From CAZEAC01 sp964510065 (GTDB lineage: Bacteria > Bdellovibrionota_C > UBA2361 > CAIXSY01): a stretch of DNA of 64,000 bases. Below are positions 18,633 to 27,203 of this stretch, piece by piece. The stretch is taken from positions 45,725-109,724 of the forward strand of contig CAZEAC010000002.1 of assembly GCA_964510065.1 (NCBI GenBank), written 5' to 3'. Both the position numbers and the translations under genes were made by a program. The stretch's first letter is position 1. Every line of letters begins with the position of its first letter. The notes under the pieces are model-generated. The model was not told the DNA's origin and ran no database searches. It was given only the letters and a program-made list of their open reading frames with translations.

Positions 18633-19865
18633 TCACCACACGAAACTATCTTTCGCCAGCCTGGATTTTAAATCTTGCATCAATTGATCTTCTTGCGCCT
18701 CACTCGACGCAAGATAGGTCACCGAAAAGCGCAAATACGCGCCTGCATCATCCCAAGGGACTGTGCACACCGAGCGTTCTTTAATTAAAAACTGTGATAC
18801 TTCCTCGGCGCCTGAAAATTGAGTGCCATCTTTAAGCCCACGTGGCGCGCGAGTGTAGAGGAAATAAGTTCCTCCCGGCATCGTCGCTTCAAAACCGAGA
18901 CCATTGAGGGTCGTCACAAGCTTTTTGAGCCTACGCTCGTACTTTGCGCGAATTTTCTCCGGAATTGAAGCATTATCAAGGGCGGTAATGGCAGCTTTCT
19001 GAATCGCGATAAACTGCCCACTATCGGTATTATCCTTTACATCAGCGAAGGCTCGGACCACCAGTGCCGAACCGGCGACAAAACCAAGTCGCCAGCCGAT
19101 CATGTTAAAACCTTTACTAAGCGAATGAATCTCCACCCCCACATCAGTTGCTCCCGGAGTCTGCAAGAAGCTCAAGGGCTTCGCGCCATAACTTAACATT
19201 ATGTGCGCGGCATCCTGCACCACCACTATGCGATTTGCCTTGGCAAACTCGACCACGGAGGCATAAAATTTTCCATCGGCAAGGGCGCCGGTCGGACTAT
19301 TAGGATAGTTCAGCACAAGCAACTTAGTGCGCGCGAGAATATCCTTGGGGATCGACGCGAGGTTGGGACGGAATCCGTTTTTAGCTTCAAGCGGAAGCTT
19401 ATATACTTCACCGCCGTGATATTTGGTATAAGTTCCCGCTATTGGATATCCGGGAACTGTCATTAAAGTCACATCGCCTGGATTAATGAAAACCCCCGCA
19501 ATCATTGCAAGCGCACTCTTCGATCCAATACAGTGATTAATCTGGGTAGTCGGATCAAGATCGACATTAAAATTTCTTGAAAGCCAACGCGCCGCCGCTT
19601 CTTTAAATTCAGGGATACCGTTATCAGCATATCCCCTATTTTCAACCTTATCTATCTCGCATCGAAGGGAATCACGGACCGCACTATCGGCGACTTCATC
19701 ATTCTCACCAATGCCGAAATCAAGGAGCGCACGCTCCGGGTGTGCTTCCTTTGCTGCCCGTTTCGCGCGCTTTATTTTCTCAAACTTATATATCTCGTTT
19801 GATTTACCATAGCTTTTGCCGCCAATTCGCTCTGCAAAAAGCGATTGAATATAACTTTCATCCAT
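18633..19865 (-). CDS. PLP aminotransferase class I/II, LL-diaminopimelate aminotransferase-like
   Basis: A 410-residue fold-type I aminotransferase. The start ERIGGKSYGKSNEIYKFEKI, the substrate-facing NYPNSPTGA near residue 190 and the PLP lysine in HSLSKGFNMIGWRLGF near 245 match DapL and aspartate-type enzymes. If it is DapL it makes LL-diaminopimelate directly from tetrahydrodipicolinate for lysine and peptidoglycan. A second paralogue of identical length lies at 25295-26527, within the acyl-chemistry cluster. This copy sits divergent to psd. Confidence 0.85.
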   Translation of the reverse strand: MDESYIQSLFAERIGGKSYGKSNEIYKFEKIKRAKRAAKEAHPERALLDFGIGENDEVADSAVRDSLRCEIDKVENRGYADNGIPEFKEAAARWLSRNFNVDLDPTTQINHCIGSKSALAMIAGVFINPGDVTLMTVPGYPIAGTYTKYHGGEVYKLPLEAKNGFRPNLASIPKDILARTKLLVLNYPNSPTGALADGKFYASVVEFAKANRIVVVQDAAHIMLSYGAKPLSFLQTPGATDVGVEIHSLSKGFNMIGWRLGFVAGSALVVRAFADVKDNTDSGQFIAIQKAAITALDNASIPEKIRAKYERRLKKLVTTLNGLGFEATMPGGTYFLYTRAPRGLKDGTQFSGAEEVSQFLIKERSVCTVPWDDAGAYLRFSVTYLASSEAQEDQLMQDLKSRLAKDSFVW

Positions 19866-19929
19866 AATTATTAATGTAGCACGCTCTGTAATCTTCTCAA
19901 GTGCACCGGAAGTGCGTATCCTAGAGCTA

Positions 19930-20757
19930 ATGCTTATTAAGCTTCTGCCACTAAAAACAACCAGCTACCTCCTTGGGAAGTTGCTTTCGTTAAAGCTCCC
20001 CGCACCGATTGCCCGCATCGCGACGAGTTTCTTCGCGCGGAAATATCGAATCGATTTGAGTGACGCAACAAAGACGCTCGCCGAGTATCAAAGCATCGGT
20101 GAGCTGTTCACTCGCGAGCTTAAGCCCGGGGCGCGAGCCATTGGCGATGGAATCATTTCGCCGGTTGATGGGACGCTACGATCAGTCGGAAGAATTGACG
20201 AAGACGAGGTTATCGAGACCAAAGGGCAACGTTATTCGGTTGGCGCGCTCATCGGTGATCCAGATCGGGAGGCGATCTTTGATGGGGGTATTTACCTTAA
20301 TTATTATCTTTCGCCTCCTGATTACCATCATGTGCACTCACCGTGCGAGGGAAAAATTATTGGTTGGAGTTATATTCCAGGCTATCTTCTCCCGGTCAAC
20401 GATTGGGCCTTCAATGCCGTACCGCAGCTATTTACAGGCAACGAGCGGTTAGTGACTTTTATCGAAACGCCAAAGGGCGTTGTTGCGGTAGTGATGGTCG
20501 GAGCGACTAATGTGGGAAAAATTGTGCTGGCCTACGACAAAGTCTGCACCTCAGATTTTTGGAATATTTTCAGCCTCGATGATCCACGTTCGCACGTTTA
20601 TGACGAGCCTATAGCGGTCAAACGAGGTGAGAAATTGGGAACTTTTCATCTTGGATCTTCAGCGATCGTGCTAATGCAGCCTGAAGTATGCGGCCTTGTA
20701 GCGGTCCCGCAAACTCCGATGAAAGTTCGCGTCGGCCAAACAATTCTTAAGGCGTAA
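19930..20757 (+). CDS. psd: Phosphatidylserine decarboxylase proenzyme
   Basis: About 275 residues with FNEFF-type helix (GELFTRELKPGARAI), SPVDGTLRSVG, the DYHHVHSP histidine motif and the self-cleavage site LGSS in TFHLGSSAIVL near the C-terminus. Self-processing at Gly-Ser makes the pyruvoyl cofactor. The enzyme converts phosphatidylserine to phosphatidylethanolamine at the inner membrane. The frame opens at a GTG at 19912; the ATG at 19930 fits the family N-terminus better. No pssA is adjacent. The stop is 2 nt from the convergent stop of the dehydrogenase gene. Confidence 0.93.
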   Translation: MLIKLLPLKTTSYLLGKLLSLKLPAPIARIATSFFARKYRIDLSDATKTLAEYQSIGELFTRELKPGARAIGDGIISPVDGTLRSVGRIDEDEVIETKGQRYSVGALIGDPDREAIFDGGIYLNYYLSPPDYHHVHSPCEGKIIGWSYIPGYLLPVNDWAFNAVPQLFTGNERLVTFIETPKGVVAVVMVGATNVGKIVLAYDKVCTSDFWNIFSLDDPRSHVYDEPIAVKRGEKLGTFHLGSSAIVLMQPEVCGLVAVPQTPMKVRVGQTILKA

Positions 20758-20759
20758 GA

Positions 20760-21968
20760 TTACTTCCCGAATATTCGGCCGAGCGCAAGCGAAAGCCCGG
20801 CTTCAACCGGCTCGATTTGGTAACTTTTTGCAATCTCAAGCGTCTCGCGCACATTTTCTTGAATCTTGGACCGAGTAAGCTCCTTGGCCTGGGTAACCTT
20901 CGCTCGAGTTTTTGCATTCTCTTCGACACTTACCTTTGAGGAAAGTTCAACAAATGCCGCGATTATTCCTCCAGGATTCGCGATAAAATCAGGGATAACA
21001 GTCACGCCGCGCTTAAATAGCCTGCTCCTCGCCTCTTCACTACAGGGGCCATTTGCTCCCTCGACTATGTAACGCGCCTTGATACGCGCGGCGTTTTGAT
21101 CGGTGATCACACCCTGGACTGCGCAGGGGAAAAGTAGTTCACACTGTTGATAAAGAATATCTTCAAGTGGAAGTTTAGTCGCATTCTGCTCCTTGAGCGC
21201 GACGCTCACTCGACCAAAGTCCTGAGCAACAATTGCCTCTACAAGTTGCGCATCGCGCGGGTCCTTAAGCAGAAAGCAACCACCAATTCGCGGATCAGAA
21301 ATGGCACGTATCACCCCGCCACGCTCGCTATAATAACGAAATACCGCGGCTCCCATCGCACCGAGACCTTGAATTGCACCCTCGATTGCGCCAAGCTTTA
21401 CATCAAGATAGGTAAGCAGCGATTCTGCGGCTACCGCAACTCCAAGCCCAGCAATTCCCTCATGATCATAATCAGTACCACCCTTATCAACGGGCTTTCC
21501 GGTAAAGCAGCGCAAACTTTTCAACTCATCAACCGCCCACAGTGCATGCTCGGGTCGACCGCCGATGTCAAAGCCAAATCCGCCGAACACGCCACCGTTC
21601 TCCACAAGAAGTGGCTTGGCGAGCCGCACGAATCGACGATACGTTTTCTCAAAATGGGGTGAGGCCGGATCGGCACGGAGCCCCGATTTAGCTCCTCCTA
21701 GCGGAAGGCCCGCAGCCGCATTTTTAAGTGCCATGGTCCGCGCAAGCATTTTAATTTCATCGAGGCTCACTCCCGGCGTGATCCTTGTCCCACCTTTTCC
21801 GCACGCTCCAAGCGGGCCATTCTTGGCAATTGAGGTATTCCAAACGACTACAAAGCCTTCAACTCCGCAATCGTGATCGCGAAGAGTACACTCAAGCTCG
21901 GGACCACACACCGCGAAGGACTCTTTCAATTTTCTAAGCTCTTCGAGAAAAGATTGTTTTGATTGCAT
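20760..21968 (-). CDS. Glu/Leu/Phe/Val dehydrogenase
   Basis: About 402 residues. The catalytic lysine motif is LPLGGAKSGLRADP near residue 95 and the NAD-binding core is IEGAIQGLGAMGAAVFRYY near 200. The family deaminates glutamate or branched-chain amino acids reversibly; the exact substrate is not evident. The frame can be opened at a GTG at 22028, but that codon falls exactly at the target duplication of a MITE-like insertion, so I prefer the ATG at 21968. The insertion thus sits 68 nt upstream of the start and may have replaced or modified its promoter. Confidence 0.9.
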   Translation of the reverse strand: MQSKQSFLEELRKLKESFAVCGPELECTLRDHDCGVEGFVVVWNTSIAKNGPLGACGKGGTRITPGVSLDEIKMLARTMALKNAAAGLPLGGAKSGLRADPASPHFEKTYRRFVRLAKPLLVENGGVFGGFGFDIGGRPEHALWAVDELKSLRCFTGKPVDKGGTDYDHEGIAGLGVAVAAESLLTYLDVKLGAIEGAIQGLGAMGAAVFRYYSERGGVIRAISDPRIGGCFLLKDPRDAQLVEAIVAQDFGRVSVALKEQNATKLPLEDILYQQCELLFPCAVQGVITDQNAARIKARYIVEGANGPCSEEARSRLFKRGVTVIPDFIANPGGIIAAFVELSSKVSVEENAKTRAKVTQAKELTRSKIQENVRETLEIAKSYQIEPVEAGLSLALGRIFGK

Positions 21969-22035
21969 AGTATTTACTTTTGCATTATCTCCCTGACGGG
22001 CCAAGCTCCCGTGAAATTTTGCGTTCACCTTCTTG

Positions 22036-22173
22036 GTAATTACTCATTAACCCCGGGTATTCTTTCCCTCACTCTGTGGCCTCTGTGTCTCTGTGGTTTT
22101 TAAAGTATTTAAACCACAGACACAGAGGTCACAGAGTAGCGAAAAAAGTCACCCTCACTTAATGAGTAGTTAC
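22036..22173. mobile_element. MITE-like palindromic element, copy 1
   Basis: A 138-bp element. Left end gtaattactcattaa and right end ttaatgagtagttac are inverted copies (14 of 15). Inside is a second, long palindrome whose arms read ctctgtg(g/a)cctctgtgtct and the complement around 22071-22136. It is bounded by the 8-bp direct repeat ccttcttg at 22028-22035 and 22174-22181, a target-site duplication. It carries no gene. A second copy in inverse orientation is at 49631-49770. The remaining gap up to the next gene (22182-22332) shows nothing I can name. Confidence 0.8.
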
Positions 22174-22332
22174 CCTTCTTGGCATTAACTAATTGATATT
22201 ACTTACTTTATACGCAGTGCGGACCTTTCCTGATTTTAGTGAGAAGCATAACCGCTGTGTTGACGGATAACTATATACTGCCAGACCAGAGCGCTTGTTC
22301 GCGTAGGGTCTTTCAGACAATGGTGTTGAATT

Positions 22333-22557
22333 ATGGAAGCGAAGAAGTATTCAAAGCAAGCAGAATCCACGCAGGCGATAGAATTTGATGAAGAGGGCCG
22401 GACCCTTCTCGAGAAGGAGCTCGACCTCGTACGCTATCTCTCGGCGAGCCCGAGTATAGTTCATCTTGAATTAGAGTCTGAGACGAGACCGCCAAAGGGC
22501 GAAACGATTCTTTCAATTGATGCCGAAGGGCGAATTGTAAGCCGCTATACCTATTAA
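22333..22557 (+). CDS. Small hypothetical protein (74 aa)
   Basis: A 74-residue acidic protein I do not recognise (MEAKKYSKQAESTQAIEFDEEG...). The middle is helical (RTLLEKELDLVRYL) and the C-terminus is beta-like (ETILSIDAEGRIVSRYTY). No strong ribosome site. It lies between the MITE-like element and a convergent gene. Amino-acid composition looks like a real protein, but it could be spurious. Confidence 0.45.
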   Translation: MEAKKYSKQAESTQAIEFDEEGRTLLEKELDLVRYLSASPSIVHLELESETRPPKGETILSIDAEGRIVSRYTY

Positions 22558-22619
22558 GGTAAGGACTTACGATCGACTTTCCAGGACGCCGACTCCGTTT
22601 TTGATTTGTTGAAACTCGC

Positions 22620-22994
22620 TTATCGTAACGACGCCTTCAACCTTGTAAGTTCAGCATCGTCATCAAGCCAGGCGACCACATTCATCTTCTCAGTGGCAAG
22701 ATAGTTCGTGAATTCTGTGATCTTATTCGGCTCGACAAGCAGCACGAAATACTGCTCAGCCTCATTATGAACAAGGACTGCCCGTACATTGAATTTTTTT
22801 AATCGAGAATTGGTCGACGGAGTTGCGTAAAAACCCCACGATTTTCGAGCAACATCGTACTCCGTCCCATCCACTCCGAGAAACGTCACCTGCTCATCCG
22901 GCGCAAGCTCAATATGCGCACAGTCCGACATTACGGTTTTTTTGTCGCGACCGACCTCAAATTTCCGAGGAGGCTGAACTTCGCGAATCTTCAT
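22620..22994 (-). CDS. Small conserved-looking protein linked to NeuB
   Basis: A 124-residue soluble protein beginning 8 nt after the neuB stop, so certainly in the same transcript. It looks beta-rich in its first half (CAHIELAPDEQVTFLGVDGTEYDVARKSWGFYATPS), which resembles a small cupin-like or sugar-binding shape, and ends with an alpha/beta stretch. The family is not one I can name. Its tight linkage suggests a role in nonulosonate or surface-sugar synthesis. Confidence 0.75.
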   Translation of the reverse strand: MKIREVQPPRKFEVGRDKKTVMSDCAHIELAPDEQVTFLGVDGTEYDVARKSWGFYATPSTNSRLKKFNVRAVLVHNEAEQYFVLLVEPNKITEFTNYLATEKMNVVAWLDDDAELTRLKASLR

Positions 22995-23002
22995 ATAGTT
23001 AG

Positions 23003-24016
23003 TTAAGCCTTAAGAAGATCTTCGGTTATCGGATCGCCTCGATCCACTTTCGTCGAGAGCGTGCGCCCCACCACCCTTTGCTCCTCACCCGGCGGGATAC
23101 CCGATCCGGGTCGCATCCAAGTTAGATCAGATAAGGCCAGCTTTCGACCGGCCTCAAGCTCGCGTGCCGCAACAATTGAACGCCGAGCGGCGACGATATT
23201 GGCCTTCTCAGACTCTTGCGGTTCTTTCACTCCGCTTCCGAGAAGCTCTTCCGCAATGCGAATTCGACGTACCATTTCTCTAAAATCTTCCGGATTGAGC
23301 GAAAGCTGATGATCACGGTGCGCGGAAAAGTTATTATCGAGCGTAAAATGTTTCTCTATAATTCGCGCTCCAGCCGCAACGGCGAGTACCGCGGGCTCAA
23401 TACCAATCACATGATCGGAGTATCCGATAGGAAGAGAGAATTTCGAACTAAGCTCACGAATCGCGCCGAGGTTCGCCTCAGCTTGTGGCGTGGGATACGC
23501 GACCACGCAGTGCAGTAGCGCCAATCCTCGACTTACGCCGACTTTTTTCTGTTCATTAAGGATAAACTCAACAACATTGCCAAGGCTGGCTAAACTGAGC
23601 ATCCCCGTGGAAAGTATAATCGGCTTTTTTGTCGCGACAATCTTTTTTATTAATGGATAAAAATTATTGTCACCCGAGGCAATTTTGAATGCCGGCACCA
23701 ACGACGCCAGTAAGTCAACGGCGTCGAGGTCAAAGGGGGTCGACATAAAAAGTACTCCGCGATCCTTAGCCATATCCGCAAGATCGCGATACTGCTGATC
23801 GGTGAGTTCAAAGCGCTTGAGTGTCGCGTACCTTTGCGTGTTTTTAGGACTTACGAAAGCGTCCGCACGAATCGTTTGAAACTTAACGACATCCGCACCT
23901 GAGCGCACAGCGGCGTCGAGCATACGACTGGCGACATCGAAACTGCCCTCGTGATTGTTGCCAATCTCGGCAGTAATAACCACTTTTTTGCTACAATCGA
24001 GGGTTGCTATCTGCAT
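23003..24016 (-). CDS. neuB: N-acetylneuraminate synthase family protein (NeuB/PseI/LegI-like)
   Basis: About 337 residues. The TIM barrel begins with VITAEIGNNHEGSFDVA, continues with DVVKFQT, IASGD and the metal/substrate motif IEKHFTLD near residue 240; the C-terminal SAF antifreeze-like domain is RSIVAARELEAGRKLALSDL onward. The enzyme condenses phosphoenolpyruvate with an amino-hexose to make a nine-carbon nonulosonic acid (sialic, legionaminic or pseudaminic type). The ATG at 24016 has GGAG nine bases upstream; the longer frame to 24064 would overlap the divergent gene. First gene of a two-gene unit. Confidence 0.92.
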   Translation of the reverse strand: MQIATLDCSKKVVITAEIGNNHEGSFDVASRMLDAAVRSGADVVKFQTIRADAFVSPKNTQRYATLKRFELTDQQYRDLADMAKDRGVLFMSTPFDLDAVDLLASLVPAFKIASGDNNFYPLIKKIVATKKPIILSTGMLSLASLGNVVEFILNEQKKVGVSRGLALLHCVVAYPTPQAEANLGAIRELSSKFSLPIGYSDHVIGIEPAVLAVAAGARIIEKHFTLDNNFSAHRDHQLSLNPEDFREMVRRIRIAEELLGSGVKEPQESEKANIVAARRSIVAARELEAGRKLALSDLTWMRPGSGIPPGEEQRVVGRTLSTKVDRGDPITEDLLKA

Positions 24017-24087
24017 GGAGCTACTCCAGTGGTTGAGAATAGGGTATGCTCCGTCTCGAGGCAACCGCTAATTCTAGAAGGAATACC

Positions 24088-25236
24088 ATGCGCAAGATCC
24101 CCTTTGGCAAACCGATTATCGACCAGCACGAGAAGAATGCCGTACTCAAAGTTCTTGATGGCGACATTTTGGTTCACGGACCGCTTGCAAAACAGTTCGA
24201 AACCGAGTTCGCAAACTTCATGGTCGCGCCGCACTGTGTCTCCGTATCTTCCTGCACTGCAGCGCTGCACCTTGCCTATTTTTATCACGGCATTAAGTCA
24301 GGTGACGAAGTAATAGTACCTGCGCAAACGCATAATGCCACTGCGCATGCCGTGGAGCTGTCCGGTGGCACTCCTGTATTCGTCGATTGCGAGCGCGAAA
24401 CTGGAAATATCGATATCTCTCGTATTGAGGCGGCAATTACGCCGAAGACTCGAGCACTTTCAGTTGTACATTTCTTGGGGATGCCGGTACAAATGACGGA
24501 CGTTGTCGCTATTGCTAAGAAGCACCAGCTCTTTCTTGTCGAGGACTGCGCACTCGCTATTGGAAGCTACTACCAGGGCACACATTGCGGGCTGTTTGGT
24601 GATGTCGGCTGTTTTTCATTTTATCCGGTCAAACATATGACGACGGCCGAGGGCGGAATCGTAAGTACGCGCAATCCTGACATTGCCGCAAAGATTTCAA
24701 GGCAGAAAGCATTTGGAGTTGATCGAACTGTGAGCGAGCGACAGATTCCCGGCGTGTACGACGTAACCATGCTCGGATTCAATTACCGTATGAACGAACT
24801 CGCAGCGGCGATGGGCATTGAACAGTTGAAGAAGATTCGCTCATTTCTCGCACGGCGCAAGGAGAACTTTGAACTCCTGCGCGCGCGGATACAGGATGTT
24901 CCGGAAATTTCGTTGCTGCAGTCGTCACACGGACCGTTTCAGAGCAGTTATTACTGTCTCTCGGTGATTCTCGGGGACCGAATTAAAGCTAAGCGATTCG
25001 AGATAGTAAAGCTGCTCAACGAACAGGGCGTGGGCACGAGCGTATATTATCCGCACCCCGTTCCAATGCTTAGCTATTATCGCAACAAGTATGGCTTCAA
25101 AGCCGGCCAGTTCCCAAACGCCGAGAGAATCAGCTACGGTTCAATCGCTCTATCAGTGGGACCACATCTCGGTGCCGAAGATATGGAATACACAGCTGAG
25201 TCTTTGAAAAGCGCGGTTCTTGCTCAGATCAAATAG
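24088..25236 (+). CDS. DegT/DnrJ/EryC1/StrS family PLP aminotransferase
   Basis: A 382-residue sugar aminotransferase. The start ATG at 24088 has AAGGA seven bases upstream, better than the frame-opening ATG at 24046. Motifs: SSCTAALHLAYF near residue 55, EDCALAIGSYY near 155 and the PLP-binding lysine 182 in SFYPVKHMTTAEGG. These enzymes aminate UDP- or dTDP-keto sugars. Divergent to neuB with 71 nt between start codons, so shared regulation is likely. It probably supplies the amino group of the sugar consumed by NeuB or of another glycan residue. Confidence 0.92.
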   Translation: MRKIPFGKPIIDQHEKNAVLKVLDGDILVHGPLAKQFETEFANFMVAPHCVSVSSCTAALHLAYFYHGIKSGDEVIVPAQTHNATAHAVELSGGTPVFVDCERETGNIDISRIEAAITPKTRALSVVHFLGMPVQMTDVVAIAKKHQLFLVEDCALAIGSYYQGTHCGLFGDVGCFSFYPVKHMTTAEGGIVSTRNPDIAAKISRQKAFGVDRTVSERQIPGVYDVTMLGFNYRMNELAAAMGIEQLKKIRSFLARRKENFELLRARIQDVPEISLLQSSHGPFQSSYYCLSVILGDRIKAKRFEIVKLLNEQGVGTSVYYPHPVPMLSYYRNKYGFKAGQFPNAERISYGSIALSVGPHLGAEDMEYTAESLKSAVLAQIK

Positions 25237-25294
25237 GCCCAGGGAATGTCGCAAGCCCGAAAGCGCCGCAGGCAAAGACCATGGCACCGCAGGT

Positions 25295-26527
25295 TCATTT
25301 TTGGGCTCCCGAGAGCCTCTGCTCCAAGCTCGCATAAACATCCTCATCGCTTCGCAAGCTTCCCTTACCAGATTCAAAAGTCATAGACAGCCTTAGATGA
25401 GGCCCCTCGTCGGTCTCCCAAGGGACGGTGATTATGCCATGCTTCTCAATGAGAAATTCAGTAAATTCCATCCCGCTCTTAAATTGAAGCCCCTGAAATC
25501 GGGCCGGAACTTTGCAATAATGATACACACCTCCAGGGGGAGCCTCTCCTTCAATACCGTAGCGCGCAAAAATCTCGGCGACTTTTTTCTGGCGTCCACG
25601 GTAATGAACACGGCTTTCTTCTAAGAAAGGAGCAGCGCTATCAAACGCAACGATCGCCGATTTTTGCAGCGGAAGATATTGGCCACTATCGGTGTGCTCG
25701 CGAATAAGCGAAAACGCGCGCACTAAGTCCTTAGAGCCGGCAACGTAACCAATTCGAAAGCCTTGAAGATTGAATGTTTTTGATACCGAATAGACTTCAA
25801 GCGTCACCTCCTTCCCACCGGGAACTTGGAGCGGCGAGGCGGCTTTGCCCTCATACACAAAATCGATATACGGCGCGTCTTGTACAAGCACAAAGGAGTG
25901 CTGATGCGCCATTTTCACCACTTTTTCGTAAAATTCATATGGCGCGACAGCGCCAGTTGGATTGTTTGGATAGTTCAAAAGAACTATTTTCGGACGATGG
26001 CGCGCAACAAGCTCTTCAAGATACTCGAGAGGTGGCAAATAGTTATTCTTTCTTAGAAGTGGTACCAGAATTACATTACCGCCGATCCAACGCGTCACTG
26101 TAGGAATTACCGGGTACCCGGGAGTCGTCGCGATTACAAAATCTCCCGCATTGACGAAAGCAAAGGGGATAAGCGAAAGCGCATGCTTTGCTCCAATGCT
26201 CATCATGAGCTCAGTTCGCGGATCTATCTTGATCCCCAGCGAGCGTTCGAGATGCCGTGCCGCAGCCTCGCGAAAGTCCAGCGGACCCATAAGCGGATAC
26301 ACTCGATTTACCGGCTCGCGACAAGCATCAACCAGAGCTTCAATCACGTTCTTAGGACAGAACCGCTCCGGCTCTCCAAGACCAAAATCTATTATTTCAG
26401 CGCTGGGATGGGCCGCAACGAATGCATCGCGCTTTCTTTCGATTTCGGCGAATTTATAACCTTGCTGTTCGTGGAGAAACGAGGCTCCGCCAATTCTCTC
26501 GGCAAAAGGACGTGCCGGCTCCTTCAC
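25295..26527 (-). CDS. DapL-like PLP aminotransferase (second paralogue)
   Basis: A 410-residue paralogue of the protein at 18633-19865. Motifs: ERIGGASFLHEQQGYKFAEI at the start, NYPNNPTGAV near residue 195 and PLP lysine in YSVSKTFNLQGFRIGY near 250. The start overlaps the stop of the cyclase-family gene by 4 nt (ATGA), so it belongs to the operon with the AMP-ligase fusion. This suggests that the copy here works on a dedicated amino or keto acid of that pathway rather than on lysine synthesis. Confidence 0.85.
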   Translation of the reverse strand: MKEPARPFAERIGGASFLHEQQGYKFAEIERKRDAFVAAHPSAEIIDFGLGEPERFCPKNVIEALVDACREPVNRVYPLMGPLDFREAAARHLERSLGIKIDPRTELMMSIGAKHALSLIPFAFVNAGDFVIATTPGYPVIPTVTRWIGGNVILVPLLRKNNYLPPLEYLEELVARHRPKIVLLNYPNNPTGAVAPYEFYEKVVKMAHQHSFVLVQDAPYIDFVYEGKAASPLQVPGGKEVTLEVYSVSKTFNLQGFRIGYVAGSKDLVRAFSLIREHTDSGQYLPLQKSAIVAFDSAAPFLEESRVHYRGRQKKVAEIFARYGIEGEAPPGGVYHYCKVPARFQGLQFKSGMEFTEFLIEKHGIITVPWETDEGPHLRLSMTFESGKGSLRSDEDVYASLEQRLSGAQK

Positions 26528-27198
26528 TCAGAATACTCCTCGATGACAACCGCGCGAACTGGGGCGCCATCGCCTTCCCTAATTTTCATCGGTAACACTA
26601 TAAGTTCAACTTCGCGCGATTTAATCGAGGCGAGATTGCAGCAATATTCGACAAATACAACCTCTGCTCCAAGCATAATCTTATGCACCGGAGAATCATT
26701 TCCAGATCCACGGCCATTCTTGGGATTTTCAACTTGAGGAGTATCCATGGCAATGAGCTTGACACCGCAATCAACCAGCCACTGTGCACACTCGTTGGTG
26801 AAGTACGGATGATTTTCGTAGTACTTCAAACTTCCCCAGTAGCGATCCCAATCAAATCGCAAAATTAGCCGCGGTGGGATTCTTTCGCCGAGCGCTTTAA
26901 CAAAATGCTGCTTGGTGAGCTCTGTAGAATGCGCGAGCGTTGAAAAATCAACGAGCGTTGCCGGACCAATGAGCACTTCAAGCGAGAGTGAATCCACGGT
27001 ACGACCATTTGGCACAAAATGTCTCGGAGCATCGCAGTGGGTACCGGTATGAGTTCCGAGAACGATTTTTCGAGTTTCTCGATCTTCAATACCGAACCTT
27101 CCGAGTTGGGTAATTTCAACAAACGGATGCCAATGCACGGGAAACGTGGTCATGCCCTCATGCAAGGAGTACGATATATCGATAATTCTTCGGGCCAT
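26524..27198 (-). CDS. Cyclase family protein (kynurenine formamidase-like hydrolase)
   Basis: A 224-residue member of the PF04199 cyclase family. The metal motif HTGTHCDAPRHF is at about residue 50, with DISYSLHEGMTTFP at the N-terminus and the second-site DTPQVENPKNGRGSGND region near 155. Relatives include KynB (N-formylkynurenine hydrolysis), isatin hydrolase and polyketide-associated hydrolases. It lies 5 nt after the AMP-ligase fusion and overlaps the next gene by 4 nt, so all three are one operon. The substrate is unknown. Confidence 0.88.
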   Translation of the reverse strand: MARRIIDISYSLHEGMTTFPVHWHPFVEITQLGRFGIEDRETRKIVLGTHTGTHCDAPRHFVPNGRTVDSLSLEVLIGPATLVDFSTLAHSTELTKQHFVKALGERIPPRLILRFDWDRYWGSLKYYENHPYFTNECAQWLVDCGVKLIAMDTPQVENPKNGRGSGNDSPVHKIMLGAEVVFVEYCCNLASIKSREVELIVLPMKIREGDGAPVRAVVIEEYSE

Positions 27199-27203
27199 GG
27201 CAA

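Noticed and set aside
21147..21662. 171-codon plus-strand frame inside the Glu/Leu dehydrogenase gene
   Set aside because: It is antisense to well-conserved catalytic and NAD-binding regions and has no recognisable features.
22071..22136. Palindrome near gdhA considered as an intrinsic terminator
   Set aside because: No U-run follows, it is upstream rather than downstream of the genes, and terminal repeats plus target duplication identify a mobile element.
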